A stretch of DNA of 64,000 bases, taken from Azorinus chamasolen. Its lineage: Eukaryota > Mollusca > Bivalvia > Cardiida > Solecurtidae. The position numbers were made by a program, and so were the translations under genes. How positions within the stretch are numbered: position 1 is the stretch's first letter; the number at the start of each line of letters is the position of its first letter. The notes under the pieces were generated by a model that was not told where the DNA came from, searched no databases, and saw only the letters and a program-made list of their open reading frames with translations. Positions 21,575 to 31,745 of the stretch are shown here, one piece after another. The stretch covers positions 77,169,349 through 77,233,348 of the forward strand of contig OY755243.1 in the NCBI GenBank assembly GCA_963576725.1. Reading direction: 5' to 3'.

Positions 21575-22050
21575 CAGTAACCCGTAACTTAATGGATATT
21601 CATACAAGAAATAATGACGTCATCAATATTTGCTTCATCTTGCATAACCCTTTCCCTCATATAAATAAGTTTTTCAAACAGAGTAGAGCCAGACCAGACG
21701 GCTCCTATATGAGCCGTCTGATCAGGGTCTGCCCTGTTTGCTCATGGAATTTGAAATACCTGTCTCTTTACTTTCTAAAATGGCTACGGTGTTTTACCTT
21801 CCTTATTTCGTTGTAACTGCTTTTTCCATGAATATTCAATAGATATTGAAATTTGGAATAAACATAGAACAGGGGAAAGGATAAAAGCATGTGTACAAAG
21901 TGACGTTTTTGCCATGAAAGAAATTGTGAAACTGGATCTTTATTATTCTATAAGCAAACGGAGCAGACATTGATCTGATGGCTCCTACATGGAATCGTCT
22001 AATCTGGATCTACTCTGTTTGCAAAGGTGTGAAAAGTCATCTCTGTCAGA
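21575..22050 (-). mobile_element. Family A MITE interrupted by another family A2 MITE
   Basis: The left part (TTAATGGATATTCATACAAG, AATAATGACGTCATC) stops at 21643. The inserted copy occupies 21644-21884. The host resumes with its hairpin 21954-22022 and a decayed right end. Confidence 0.75.
21644..21884 (+). repeat. Family A2 MITE nested in family A
   Basis: ATAACCCTTTCCCTCATATA to AGGGGAAAGGATAA. Matching ATAA at both sides suggests an ATAA rather than TTAA target. Hairpin centre GGCTCCTATATGAGCC. Confidence 0.85.
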
Positions 22051-22242
22051 TACAGTAGAAACCCGCTAATGTGAACATGGGTGTCTTTATAAGCAGGTGG
22101 TTGCTTAATGCAGGACAAAAGTAATGCAGAAAGCTCCTCTTGGAGCTTTCTGCATTACTTTCGTCCTGCATTAAGCTACCACCTGCATCTAGCACCCATA
22201 ATTATGTCTTTTAGGTGGTCGCATTAGTGAGGTTTTACTGTA
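22051..22242. repeat. Family C element
   Basis: TA-CAGTAGAAACCCGCTAATG to CATTAGTGAGGTTTTACTG-TA. Arms GCAGGTGGTTGCTTAATGCA / TGCATTAAGCTACCACCTGC round AAGCTCCTCTTGGAGCTT. A second C right end follows directly (22243-22296). Confidence 0.93.
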
Positions 22243-22472
22243 TTTTATTAAACTGATACGTATTAAGTGGTCTGTTAAGAGAGGTTTTACTGTATTTTTG
22301 CCCATTGATTTGTTAGAACATTGTTATTGCATAATCCTATTTAAATTTGCCAGTGTAATTCTGCTAGCATGAACTTCCATGTAATCATCTGGTTCTGTAA
22401 TGAATAAAATAAGCAATTGTTCATGTTGAGTTATTTTTATTTTCATTTATCGTACATACTTTGCACAATTGT

Positions 22473-22905
22473 TATGCCCCCGTAACGACAGTCAGGAGGC
22501 ATTATGTTTTGCGCCTGTCCGTCCATCCGTATGTCTGTGTGTCACGCTTTGTCATGAAGTGTTACATGTCAGTAATTTCTACACATATACAAATGAAACT
22601 TCACATACACATTAATTGCCATCTGTGCTATCAGTTGGCACACCACCTATGTTGCCCGCAAGTTCAAGGTCAAATGACATTTACGTGCAGTTGGTTGTCA
22701 CAGTGTTTTCATTTTATATCTCACTAACCACTATAGCTATTGGCATGGAATTGCATTTAAACACCATCCATACTTTCATTGTGCACTCAGTCCGTGCTGC
22801 CCGCAAGCCAAAGGTCAAGGTCAAATGGCTTAGGTAGTTTACGTGCAAGTAGGCAAGCACCAACACGGGGGCATCGCTGTGTCTTACATCTACACAATTT
22901 TCTAT
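22473..22905 (-). repeat. Family I element (GGGGGCATAA type)
   Basis: Reverse complement of the 26666 element: TTATGCCCCCGTAACGACAG at one end, GGGGGCATCGCTGTGTCTTA at the other. Short ORFs inside are artefacts. Confidence 0.85.
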
Positions 22906-22947
22906 TTTACAGACCACTGCATTCAGGGGGTCTTGTAGGTCTAAATT

Positions 22948-23175
22948 CTAAACCCATTACCTCATAGGCTATTTTAAGATACAACTTTTTAAATTAATCT
23001 ACCGAAAAGGAGCATTAATTAGAGAAAAGAAAAGGTTTAGAATTTTGTAGTTTGAAACCATTGTGATAAATAGAGCATTTGCTCCTATAGGAGCAAATGC
23101 TCTATTTATCACAATGGTTTCATAAAGTGACTTTTACAGAGTCCTCAAAAGTCGTCAATATGAGGGAAAGGGTTA
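22948..23175 (-). repeat. Family B MITE
   Basis: CTAAACCCATTACCTCATAG to TGAGGGAAAGGGTTAA. Perfect hairpin centre TTTGCTCCTATAGGAGCAAA. Confidence 0.95.
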
Positions 23176-23373
23176 AACTCTATCTTATACAGAGATTATT
23201 GATCATTGTAAGAAGTAAGGACATCATGATGTTTTGCACTGGTATATACTGTAGAGTTAGATCTATTATAATTTCAAAAGCAAACACAGCAAAACCTGAT
23301 CAAACGACTCCGATCTTGGAATAGTCTGTTTGCAAAGGCGTGAAAAAGCATTTGTATGAGGGAAGAGGTATAA
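23172..23373 (-). repeat. Family A MITE, degenerate
   Basis: Hairpin 23279-23335 with most of one arm deleted. The right end is GAGGGAAGAGGTATAA. Confidence 0.75.
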
Positions 23374-23805
23374 GTATGCAATAGTCCATCAGAAAACTCG
23401 TACAACATTGTTACAGCATACATACGTAAAACTACTAAAAATAAACCCCATCATCAGAAAAGTGAGGTTTTGCAAGCACTGATCCGACTGGTCAACCTCC
23501 AACACAGTTATCTACGCTGAAGAGACCGCACGTAGTGACAAGGGGGTCACTGTGAGGAGTTTACCGACTGACATGTCAGCTTATCTCTTTTGCTGCAGTT
23601 ACGAATCTGTGATCCCCTTTGTAAATAGTTTGGCTCCAGATGAGACGGTAGGTGACTTGGTGTTCCATCAAGGTCCAGTTTGACCAATGGTTATGCTGGG
23701 AGCTACAGATAAAGGTGCATGTGAATAATTCCTATAAGTGTCTAACAATGTAGACCCTGAACAACTCGCCTCAGGCCCGTTAACTCATTTTGTTATATAG
23801 AGTGT
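23374..23805. other. Gap; start of a roughly 100-bp repeat copied at 24710
   Basis: 23726-23807 (TGTGAATAATTCCTATAAGT, AACTCGCCTCAGGCCCGTTA, ATATAGAGTGTTA) recurs at about 24707-24785. A GC-richer part near 23471-23550 reads open for about 27 codons but has no usable splice context. Confidence 0.6.
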
Positions 23806-24014
23806 TACAGTAGAACCCCTCTAATGCGACCACTTAATGAATAAACATGGGTGTCTTTATAAGCAGGTGGTTGCTTAATGCAGGGCAAAAGTAATGCAGA
23901 AAGTTCCTCTAGGAGCTTTCTTCATTATTTTTGTCCTGCATTAAGCTACCACCTGCATTTAGCACCCAGAATTATACCTCCTTTAGTTGGTCATATTAGC
24001 AGGGTTTTACTGTA
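23806..24014. mobile_element. Family C element with paralogous empty site
   Basis: TA-CAGTAGAACCCCTCTAATG to GTTTTACTG-TA. Arms GCAGGTGGTTGCTTAATGC / GCATTAAGCTACCACCTGC round AGTTCCTCTAGGAGCT. Flanks GAGTGTTA and TATAATTTTCTTCTTGGCGC are contiguous in the copy at 24779-24810, proving the ends and the TA duplication. Confidence 0.95.
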
Positions 24015-24035
24015 TATAATTTTCTTCTTGGCGCT

Positions 24036-24128
24036 ATATCACTAGAGATAAAGGTGCATACCCAAATACTAAATCGTCATTTCTCCACCAAACCCTATAC
24101 TGTGACCACTCTTTAGAATCGTCTCTTC
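24036..24128 (+). repeat. Family T element, left half
   Basis: AGAGATAAAGGTGCATACCC then CCCTATACTGTGACCACTC and TTAGAATCGTCTCTT, where it is cut at the loop by unrelated sequence. Confidence 0.8.
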
Positions 24129-24362
24129 TACATCCATCATCAGTATCCAAACTGTTTGACATCCTGATAATATTAAATAGACGAACTTTAATGAGATATG
24201 TACACACAGGCTGAAAAGTCAAATATATTATAACACTAAGCATCTTTTCCCTGTAGAATTTTCAATTGAGAAATGATGACATCGTGAATCTCATATAGTA
24301 CTAAACGTCTAAACTATTGGTATTAGTTGCTTCGCTTGTACTGCAAGCCGTATTCGTTCACA

Positions 24363-24437
24363 GTGAATACCTATGCCAACAGTTTGGATCCAGATGAGAC
24401 GCCGTGTAACTCGGTCAAAATTGTTTGACACCCTGAT
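24363..24437 (+). repeat. Inverted pair, left copy (partner 25921-25994)
   Basis: GTGAATACCTATGCCAACAG, GATCCAGATGAGACGCCG, then TTGTTTGACACCCTGAT. The partner is the reverse complement with few changes. TATTCGTTCA outside the left copy also has a mate at 26013. A third partial copy is at 24134. Confidence 0.85.
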
Positions 24438-24504
24438 TGCATTTTGGTAGACAAATTCAGTATACAATGAAGAGAATATTCCAAAAAGGGAATTAATATA
24501 ATAC

Positions 24505-24659
24505 ATGAATACCTCTGATCTAATCCTGTAAATATGACTACAGTTTCTGCCATGGCCAAAAGTCGCTGTGTCCGAATACAATTATAAAAATGAATCTAAT
24601 TCATATACAGTCATGATGTCATTATTTCTCACATTAACATGCATGGAGTAGACAGTTAA
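24505..24659 (+). repeat. Family A MITE, right half
   Basis: CTACAGTTTCTGCCATGGCC, ATGATGTCATTATTTC and CATGGAGTAGACAGTTAA. No hairpin. Confidence 0.75.
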
Positions 24660-24945
24660 TGCACTAAGGAATCTGCATGAAAAGATCGCCGTACAGAAAT
24701 TTTACTACATGTGAATCATTCCTATAAGTGTCTCACCCTGAACTCGCCTCAGGCCCGTTAACTAATTGTGTTATATAGAGTGTTATATGGTTTTCTTCTT
24801 GGCGCTATATAACTATTTTGTGTCGCCGTTCCGTGAAACCCAACTCACTTTCTCACTATTGTTTTCTGGCAATAGTAGCTATTCGGCGACTTCCGGTGAG
24901 CCCAGAATAGTCGAAAAGTTCCAATTGTATTTCTGGTGAAATTCG

Positions 24946-25125
24946 ATGGATCCCCAGTCCTTGTTCCACTTTTCTGACAGAGAAGAGAAGACCCAGTGGT
25001 GGTTAGTTTATATTAGTGTAGGTAAGAATATATCCTATATGTTAACAGATGCCAAATTATATAGTGAATACTTTAATCACTGGCCAAATCTGTCAAGAAA
25101 GCGGCGGCAAACGTTATTCCTATAG
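24946..25125 (+). CDS. Possible first exon or small ORF, unidentified
   Basis: ATG-initiated ORF of 59 codons in one of the few repeat-free, GC-richer stretches (24830-25030). The first 25 codons (MDPQSLFHFSDREEKTQWWL then VYISV) look coding, and at 25022 the frame meets AG|GTAAGA, a consensus donor. A first coding exon from 24946 to 25022 is therefore as likely as the full ORF. A downstream exon should lie to the right, but I could not identify one confidently. I recognise no family. It sits inside the inverted pair at 24363/25921, so it could also belong to a mobile element. Confidence 0.3.
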   Translation: MDPQSLFHFSDREEKTQWWLVYISVGKNISYMLTDAKLYSEYFNHWPNLSRKRRQTLFL

Positions 25126-25920
25126 AACCTCAGCAATTGATCTAGAATTTTGAACAAGATATCTGTGGTCGTGATGGTTATGCTCCAGATTTCCCCGATT
25201 AATCAGGAAGTTTGGCGTGGTAAACTTTTGGACTAATAGGTTATTGTAAAAAATCAGAGGACAGTTGGGTTTTTTTTCCATGAAATCGATATATTCCGCT
25301 CACATCTTTGATATAAATGCACATTTTTCCCTTTGCAAAAAGAATAGATCCTGATCCTTGCGCAAATTTCCGCAAGTTTTTCGCGTTTCAAACTGACTTC
25401 TGAATCGGAATGTATGTACCTTAACACCTATTGAACACTAAACAGCACGGTTAGTAAATGGTTGTTTGTGTCGAATAAATTAGGAAAATCGATTGCTACG
25501 GAAACCAACGTAACAGCGTTCGCCATTTGCCGGAATCTGTCGTAAGATTCAAATTTACATACCGGAAATAATCATTCGGAACCCAGTGTAAGCCATTGTA
25601 CATGTGATAACAACCTAATTAATACTCAAAGCGTTGTTCCGAAACAGAATCGGGGTCGTTCAGAACTTTGCCGAAGATGTCCGCTGATTTCCGTACACAA
25701 TCCCCGTTTGAAAAAGGAGGCTCCTTTTTAAGAATTTAGCAATATTCGGATAGCGATAATATTTAGCTGAACAAATATATCCTGTCGGAAAATTGGTTGT
25801 AAGCATTATTTTCATTGTACGTATGCGTGTACAGCTTCTGGTGTTGATTGATATGAAAAATGCGCATAATACATTTTTATATATTTTCAGCTTGTGTGTA
25901 CATAATTCATGAATTAATAT
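25126..25920. other. Unassigned, low-repeat region
   Basis: Contains several CpG (for example AAGCGGCGGCAAACG, CGTTCGCCATTTGCCGG) and no MITE. The minus-strand ORF at 25660-25983 ends inside the inverted repeat and has no supporting feature. Confidence 0.5.
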
Positions 25921-25994
25921 TATCAGGGTGTCAAACAGTTTTGATGTTACTCGGCGTCTCATCTGGATCCAAACTGTTGGCATAGGTATTCACT
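25921..25994 (-). repeat. Inverted pair, right copy
   Basis: TATCAGGGTGTCAAACAGTT, CGGCGTCTCATCTGGATCC, AACTGTTGGCATAGGTATTC: the reverse complement of 24363-24437. Confidence 0.85.
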
Positions 25995-26210
25995 CATCCG
26001 CCCATAGCAGGTTGAACGAATACAGCTTTAATACAGTACCAGTCAAGCAATTTTTACAGTATTTTTGCGTTTAGTATTGTATGAGTGACCGAGAAGCACG
26101 ACGAAGAATGGTTGCGACGTCATCTCTGGTGCCCCAACGACCACATGTGTTACGGGATAGATCATAGGCCAGGCCACTGTATGAGTAAGCTCCTTTTGTC
26201 ATTTCAGGTT

Positions 26211-26350
26211 TTAACCCTTTACTCCATGGTAACGTCTTTTCTTACCTTTCCAAACAAAGTAGATCCAGATAAAACGACTCCTGGGGCCGTCGGATCAGAA
26301 TCTACTGTTTGCATTTTTTAGGCAAAAAAGTGCATATATGAAAGACGTGA
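26211..26350 (+). repeat. Family A MITE, truncated
   Basis: TTAACCCTTTACTCCATGGT left end, hairpin much shortened round GACTCCTGGGGCCGTC. The right end is not identifiable. Confidence 0.75.
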
Positions 26351-26665
26351 ACAGAAAATAATTTTAAAATAATTGTTAAATTTCTAGATCAATTGCTGAT
26401 TTTTTTTCTTCGCGTTACATGATAGCGCTTCAAGGTACATATGTAGGGCCTAAAAATATTATGGGATATTTGGTCCTGAGTTTGATCTAAGTTCTTGTAA
26501 TTTTCTTATCCAGCAGAGTATCTCATTGAAACTTTACACACTGCGCGCGCGTAGGGGAATACTAAGCTAGATTTATGCAGAAGTTCTTCTAGGAGAATGG
26601 ACGAAAAAATGACCATTGAAAAAAATATTTTCCCCATTATGTCCATTTAACTGGATTAATCATAA
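26351..26665. other. No recognised feature
   Basis: Includes a CTGCGCGCGCG tract near 26542. No gene or repeat recognised. Confidence 0.5.
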
Positions 26666-27153
26666 ACTAGAAAATTGTGTCTGTAAGACACAGTGATGCC
26701 CCCGTGTAGGTGCTTGCCTAGATGCACGTAAAATGTCCAAGTCATTTGACCTTGACCTTGTGCTTGTGGGCAGCATGGGCTGGGTGTGCAATGAAAGTAT
26801 GGATGGTGTTTAATGTGTATATGCAATTCCATGGCAATAGCTACAGTGGTTAGGGAGATATAACACAATGAAAATACTGTGACAAAAAACTGCACGTGAC
26901 AACCAACTGCACGTAAAATTTCCAAGTCATTTGACCTCGACCTTGGGCTTGCGGACAGCATGGATGGGGTGCCAAATGATAGCACAGATGGTAATTGATG
27001 GGTATGTGAAGTTTCATGTGTATAAGTGTAGAAATTACTGACTTATAACACTTGAAAAACTGTGACAACCAACTGCACCTAAAAGCGTGACACACGGACG
27101 GACGGACATGTGCAAAACATAATGCCCCCTGACTATCGTCAACGGGGGCATAA
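26666..27153 (+). repeat. Family I element, uninterrupted
   Basis: Starts ACTAGAAAATTGTGTCTGTA and GATGCCCCCGTGTAGG. Two internal copies of TTGACCTCGACCTTGGGC-like segments about 190 bp apart. Ends ACACACGGACGGACGG, then the ATGCCCCCTGAC / GGGGGCAT hairpin and AA. Four overlapping minus-strand ORFs here are artefacts. Confidence 0.88.
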
Positions 27154-27171
27154 AAAACGTATTTATCTGAA

Positions 27172-27386
27172 GTGATAACTCAATTCTGACTTCAGATCTG
27201 CATTCAGTATATCGAAATACATAAAATATGTGAATTTGAACAAATCGGGAGGGGGTCGGAAAAAGGACCTTTTGCCCCTTAATCATTAATAACCTTTTTA
27301 TTTAATGGAATAACTTATTCTAACTTCAGGTCTGCACTCGGCATACCGAAATACATAAAACATGTGTATTTGAATAAAATCGGAGA
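27172..27386. repeat. Diverged direct duplication, about 130 bp apart
   Basis: 27172-27253 and 27304-27386 share ATAACT...TTCTRACTTCAG, CCGAAATACATAAAA-like and TGTGNATTTGAA segments. Confidence 0.7.
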
Positions 27387-27420
27387 CATTTTCTTTTTCG
27401 GAAAAAAATCGCTAAGGGGT

Positions 27421-27562
27421 AATTAAATCTCGGTCTTGGAGACAGGTGGCAGACAGGGTCAGGAGATTTCTGCATGACGTTCACCCTGTATTAAGCAGCC
27501 ACCTGCCTAAAAGTATCTAAATTCTTCTCTACTAGACTGTCGGTTGAGAGGTTTTACTATAT
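27421..27562. repeat. Family C element, left end lost
   Basis: GGAGACAGGTGGCAGACAGG / CCTGTATTAAGCAGCCACCT and a right end TTGAGAGGTTTTACTATA. Confidence 0.75.
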
Positions 27563-27588
27563 CCGATCTAACTACTGGCCGCTTTATA

Positions 27589-27888
27589 TACAGTGAACCC
27601 TTGTTACAACGGAGGTGTTTGTTTCCAGACATTGTCCAGACATTTGGCCAGTTTAACTAGTACCAACAGGTGATCGCTTAATGCAGAACCCAAGAAGTGC
27701 AAAAAGCTCCCTTATGGAGTCTTTTCACTTCTTGTGGGCTGCATTAAGCAATCACATGTGCTATTGGCATTGCACCTTTTTATACTGTGGTTGTTTCAAA
27801 GAAATAACGGTGATGTTGTTTCAATGCATATTGCCGGTGTAACGAGGGTGCCATTGTTACGAATGCCGGTATAACGAGGGTTCACGTA
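27589..27888. repeat. Family C relative, complete, 300 bp
   Basis: TA-CAGTGAACCCTTGTTACAA to GTATAACGAGGGTTCACG-TA. Inner arms ACAGGTGATCGCTTAATGCA / TGCATTAAGCAATCACATGT round AAGCTCCCTTATGGAGTC. The terminus differs from other C copies (GTGAACCC). Confidence 0.9.
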
Positions 27889-28053
27889 ATACGTAATATA
27901 CAAGAAAACAGTCCACACATTATTAAAGATTTAAATATGCTAGAATTTTGAATAACCGTGCAGACCCAGATCAGAGAGTTCCTCTTGGATCCCTCTAATC
28001 TGGGTTTGCACTGATTGCAAATATCAGTATTTGCGTCTCCAGGGCTGAACAAG

Positions 28054-28287
28054 TTAACCCTTTCCCTGATGAATATGCATGTAAGAAATATGACGTCACG
28101 AATATAAATAAAATATTGTTTATCACGGCATATGAACACAGGACATTTTGCCTCAGAAAAAACTGTAGAATCTGATCTATATTACACCATAAGCAAACAG
28201 AGCAGACCCTGATCAGAGGAACCGTCTGTTCTGGGTCTACTCTGTTTGCAGATGCGTCAAAATGCGCTTGCATAAGGGAAAGGGTTA
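28054..28287 (-). repeat. Family A MITE
   Basis: TTAACCCTTTCCCTGATGAA to TAAGGGAAAGGGTTAA. The hairpin centre is partly deleted (GATCAGAGGAACCGTC). A separate small hairpin (CAGACCCAGATCAGAG / CTAATCTGGGTTTG) lies at 27960-28018. Confidence 0.88.
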
Positions 28288-28428
28288 ATATGTCCCCTTG
28301 ATACATATAAAACACAAAGGCACCGCAAGCGGAAGCCAACGCTCGTTTGTTATTGCTAAAACTCTGAACAAGTACATGGATGTGGTTTCCTATAGGCCAT
28401 GGCCTAGGCTTCCCAGAAAAGAAAAGAA

Positions 28429-29900
28429 CAAGAGGGCCATGAGGCCCTGAAGCGCTCACATGAGATACCCTAGGGACGGGCCATCATTTGTACAACCTTG
28501 GTAGAGAACCACAAGGCAAAACAGTATGCCATTAATTAAAGGTCTAAGCCTTATGGTTTCAGAGAAAAATGATACAGTTTTCCCATGAAAACTGATAAGC
28601 CAGGGCCAAGTTTCGCCCAGAGGTCATGGTCGTAAGTTGAACAATCTTGGCAGAGGACCACAAGCCAAAGCTACATGCCAAATATCAAAGGTCTAGGCCT
28701 TACAGTTTCAGAGGAGAAGATTTTTAAAGATTTTCATATGAAAAACTGATAAGCCCTTGGGCGGGGCCATTTTTTGCCCGTGGTCATAATTTGAACAATC
28801 TTTGTAGAGGACCATTAGATCATGCTACATACCAACTATCAAAGATCTAGGCCTTACAGTTTCAGAGAAGAAGAATGTTAAAGAGTTTCCTATGAAAAAC
28901 TGATAAGCCATTGGGCGGGGCCATTTTTGGCCCGGGGGTCATAATTTGAACAAACTTTGTAGAGGACCATTAGATCATGCTACATGCCAAATATCAAAGG
29001 TCAAGGCTTTACAGTTTCAGAGAAGAAGATTTTTAAAGATTTTCCTATGAAAAACTGATAAGCCATTGGGCGGGGCCATTTTTGGCCCGGGGTCATAATT
29101 TGAACAATCTTTGTAGAGGACCATTAGATCATGATACATGCCAAATATCAAAGGTCTAGGCCTTACAGTTTCAGAGAAGAAGATTTTTAAAGATTTTCCT
29201 ATGAAAAACTGATAAGCCCTTGGGTGGGGCCATTTTTGGCCCGGGGGTCATAATTTGAACAATCTTTGTAGAGGATCATAAGATCATGCTACATGCCAAA
29301 TATCAAAGATCTAGGCCTTACAGTTTCAGAGAAGAAGATTTTTAAAGATTTTCCTATGAAAAACTGATAAACCCTTGGGCGGGGCCATTTTTTGGCCCGG
29401 GGGTCATAATTTGAACAATCTTTGTAGAGGACCATTAGATCATGCTACATGCCAAATATCAAAGGTCTAGGCCTTACAGTTTCAGAGAAGAAGATTTTTA
29501 AAGATTTTCCAATGAAAAACTGATAAGCCCTTGGGTGGGGCCATTTTTGGCCCGGGGGTCATAATTTGAACAATCTTTGTAGAGGACCATAAGATCATGC
29601 TACATGCCAAATATCAAAGATCTAGGCCTTACAGTTTCAGAGAAGAAGATTTTTAAAGATTTTCCTATGAAAAACTGATAAGCCCTTGGGCGGGGCCATT
29701 TTTGGACCGGGGGTCATAATGTGAACAACGTTTCGTTCCCCCTAGCCACTGATGCTTCTGACAAAATTTGGTTAAAATCGGGTCAGCGGTTTCAGAGGAG
29801 ATGTCGTTTGAAAATGTGGACGGACACCGGACGGACGCCGGACGACGGACAAATAGCGGTCACAATAGCTCATCCTGAGCCTTCGGCTCAGGTGAGCTAA
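28429..29900 (+). mobile_element. Helitron-like (HL) element with 8-unit array
   Basis: Starts CAAGAGGGCCATGAGGCCCT. About eight 155-bp units follow (each with TTGTAGAGGACCATTAGATC and GGGCGGGGCCATTTTTGG), then GGACGGACGCCGGACG. It ends in the hairpin CTGAGCCTTCGGCTCAG and GTGAGCTAA. The empty site in unit 2 shows that exactly this segment was inserted without target duplication. No transposase or helicase ORF: non-autonomous. Confidence 0.9.
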
Positions 29901-29970
29901 AAATGCCAAAAATACAATATTCAGAAATTAGTTAATATTTGCTGTGTGTATTTGGGCTGCAAGACCCGTC

Positions 29971-30175
29971 TTAACCCATTCCCTTATATTGACGCCTCTG
30001 CAAAAGTCACCTGTTGAAGCCATTGTGATAAATAGAGCATTTGCTCCTATTGGAGCAAATGCTCTATTTATCACAATGGTTTCAATACTACATAATTCTA
30101 ACATTTTCCTTTTCTATAGTTAATGCTCCTTTTGGGTAGATTTATTCAAAGAGGTTGGGTCTAAAATTAGCCTAT
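29971..30175 (+). repeat. Family B MITE in duplication unit 1
   Basis: TTAACCCATTCCCTTATATT left end. Hairpin centre TTTGCTCCTATTGGAGCAAA. The right terminus is replaced by AGCCTATTGTTTCAG, as in unit 2. Confidence 0.93.
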
Positions 30176-30332
30176 TGTTTCAGTTTACGAGTAAAACGCG
30201 AACAAGCACATGGGTGTGGTTTCCTATAGGCCATGGCCTAGGCTTCCCAGAAAAGAAAAGAAAAATGCCAAAAATGCAATATTCAGAAATTAGTTAATAT
30301 TTGCTGTGTGTATTTGGGCTGCAAGACCCGTC

Positions 30333-30535
30333 TTAACCCATTCCCTTATATTGACGCCTCTGCAAAAGTCACCTGTTGAAACCATTGTGATAAATAGAGC
30401 ATTTGCTCCTATAGGAGCAAATGCTCTATTTATCACAATGGTTTCAATATTACATAATTCTTACATTTTCCTTTTCTCTAGTTAATGCTCCTTTTGGGTC
30501 GATTTATTCAAAGGTTGGGTCTAAAAATAGCCTAT
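30333..30535 (+). repeat. Family B MITE in duplication unit 2
   Basis: Same truncated form as 29971. Hairpin centre TTTGCTCCTATAGGAGCAAA. Confidence 0.93.
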
Positions 30536-30860
30536 TGTTTCAGTATACGAGTAAAACGCATAGGATATTCATCTCTTTTGGCGCCAAATAAATTTCATCT
30601 GCTAAGATTGTCGTCTGCTTCATTGTTCAATTTTTTGTTTGATTTCTTTACAAAAATATAATGAGTGTTCCAAAGGAGCTTTCTGCATGACTTTCACCCT
30701 TAAACTCAAGTGGTCAAAGAAAACAATAGTTGACACATTCCTAGTGTTGTTATATTTGATTGTCCTTCGGGATCATCAGCGTCATTGCTTTCCGTTTTAA
30801 AAATTGAATACCAGTTTTAAAGCTTTGCTAGGGATGTGAGTAGTGTTTCACTTTAACTAG

Positions 30861-31745
30861 AATTGTTTTTTAAACAAAAATGGATGTCTCCCCCACTCCC
30901 ATAAAGCGGACAAAATTGTCCATGTAAAAATTTCAAGTCCCATAACTCTGCAGAAAATCATCGAATCGGAAGAGGTATATAAGATATGCACAACCAGCCA
31001 TGATGCTGATCAATCCTATGATGTTTCAGGAAAATTCGAACAAAGATTTTGGAAAAAAACGTAGGCACAAAATGTTCCATGTAAAAATTTCAAAGTCCCA
31101 TAACTATGTAGAAAATCATTGAACCGGAACAGGAAAAAATTGAGCACAACTAGGCATTATGCTGATCAATCTTGTGCGGTTTCATGAAAATCCTACCAAA
31201 GATTTGGAGAAACTGCACGGACAAAATTTTCCATGTAAAAATTTCAAGTCCCATTACTCTGCAGAAAATCATAGAACCGGAACAAGAATAAGATATGCAC
31301 AACTAGGCATGGTGCTGATCAATCCTATGAAATTTCATGAAAATCTGATCAAAGGTTTTAGAGGAACTGCGTGAAAAGTAAAATTGGACTGATGCTAATC
31401 GAGACTGGGGTCCTTTGAATAAGGGACCATACAAAAAGGGCATTTGTCCAAATTAAAGGGCCACTGTAGGTCCGATATAGCCCCTTCCCATTGGACAGGC
31501 GACGGGCCATTTTGTCCTTGGACGCCCTTGGACGTCCATGACATAAAAACTTGAACAGGTTTTTAAGGACCATTTCTGTAATGTATTTTTTCAATACCCC
31601 ACTGACCCCCTGATACCTTTAGTTTAAGACGATAAACAGGGGGACATGGCCCCTTGCTATAAAATGGCCCCTAGTATACCTGTCAACCGCTGAAAAGGCC
31701 CCCAGTCTCTTTTTGACCGCACGGACAGACGGACGCCACGCACAC
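30861..31745 (+). repeat. Tandem-array element, three 155-bp units
   Basis: TCCATGTAAAAATTTCAAAG-like starts occur at 30918, 31076 and 31229, each followed by a CAGAAAATCAT core and GATGCTGATCAATC. The tail has GACGGACGCCACGCACAC. Boundaries are uncertain. The right third (31380-31680) is not part of the array. Confidence 0.8.

Larger units (their letters stand above)
28366..30558. repeat. Tandem duplication of a roughly 360-bp unit, first copy filled
   Basis: Unit 2 (30200-30558) runs from GAACAAGCACATGGGTGTGG to AGTATACGAGTAAAACGC and contains a family B MITE (30333-30535). Unit 1 (28366-30199) is the same, with its B copy at 29971-30175, plus the 1472-bp HL element at 28429-29900. Similarity is near complete along the unit. 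Confidence 0.93.

Noticed and set aside
26656..27286. Overlapping minus-strand ORFs of 81-109 codons
   Set aside because: All lie in the family I element. The same peptides recur at 55311 and 57672.
27995..28459. 154-codon minus-strand ORF, the longest in the window
   Set aside because: It spans a family A MITE, the duplication flank and the start of an HL element. Its peptide contains the MITE string seen in many other ORFs (RVDPEQ-type).
31159..31374. 71-codon ORF
   Set aside because: Lies within the 155-bp tandem units (repeated MLINLVRFHENP / MVLINPMKFHEN).
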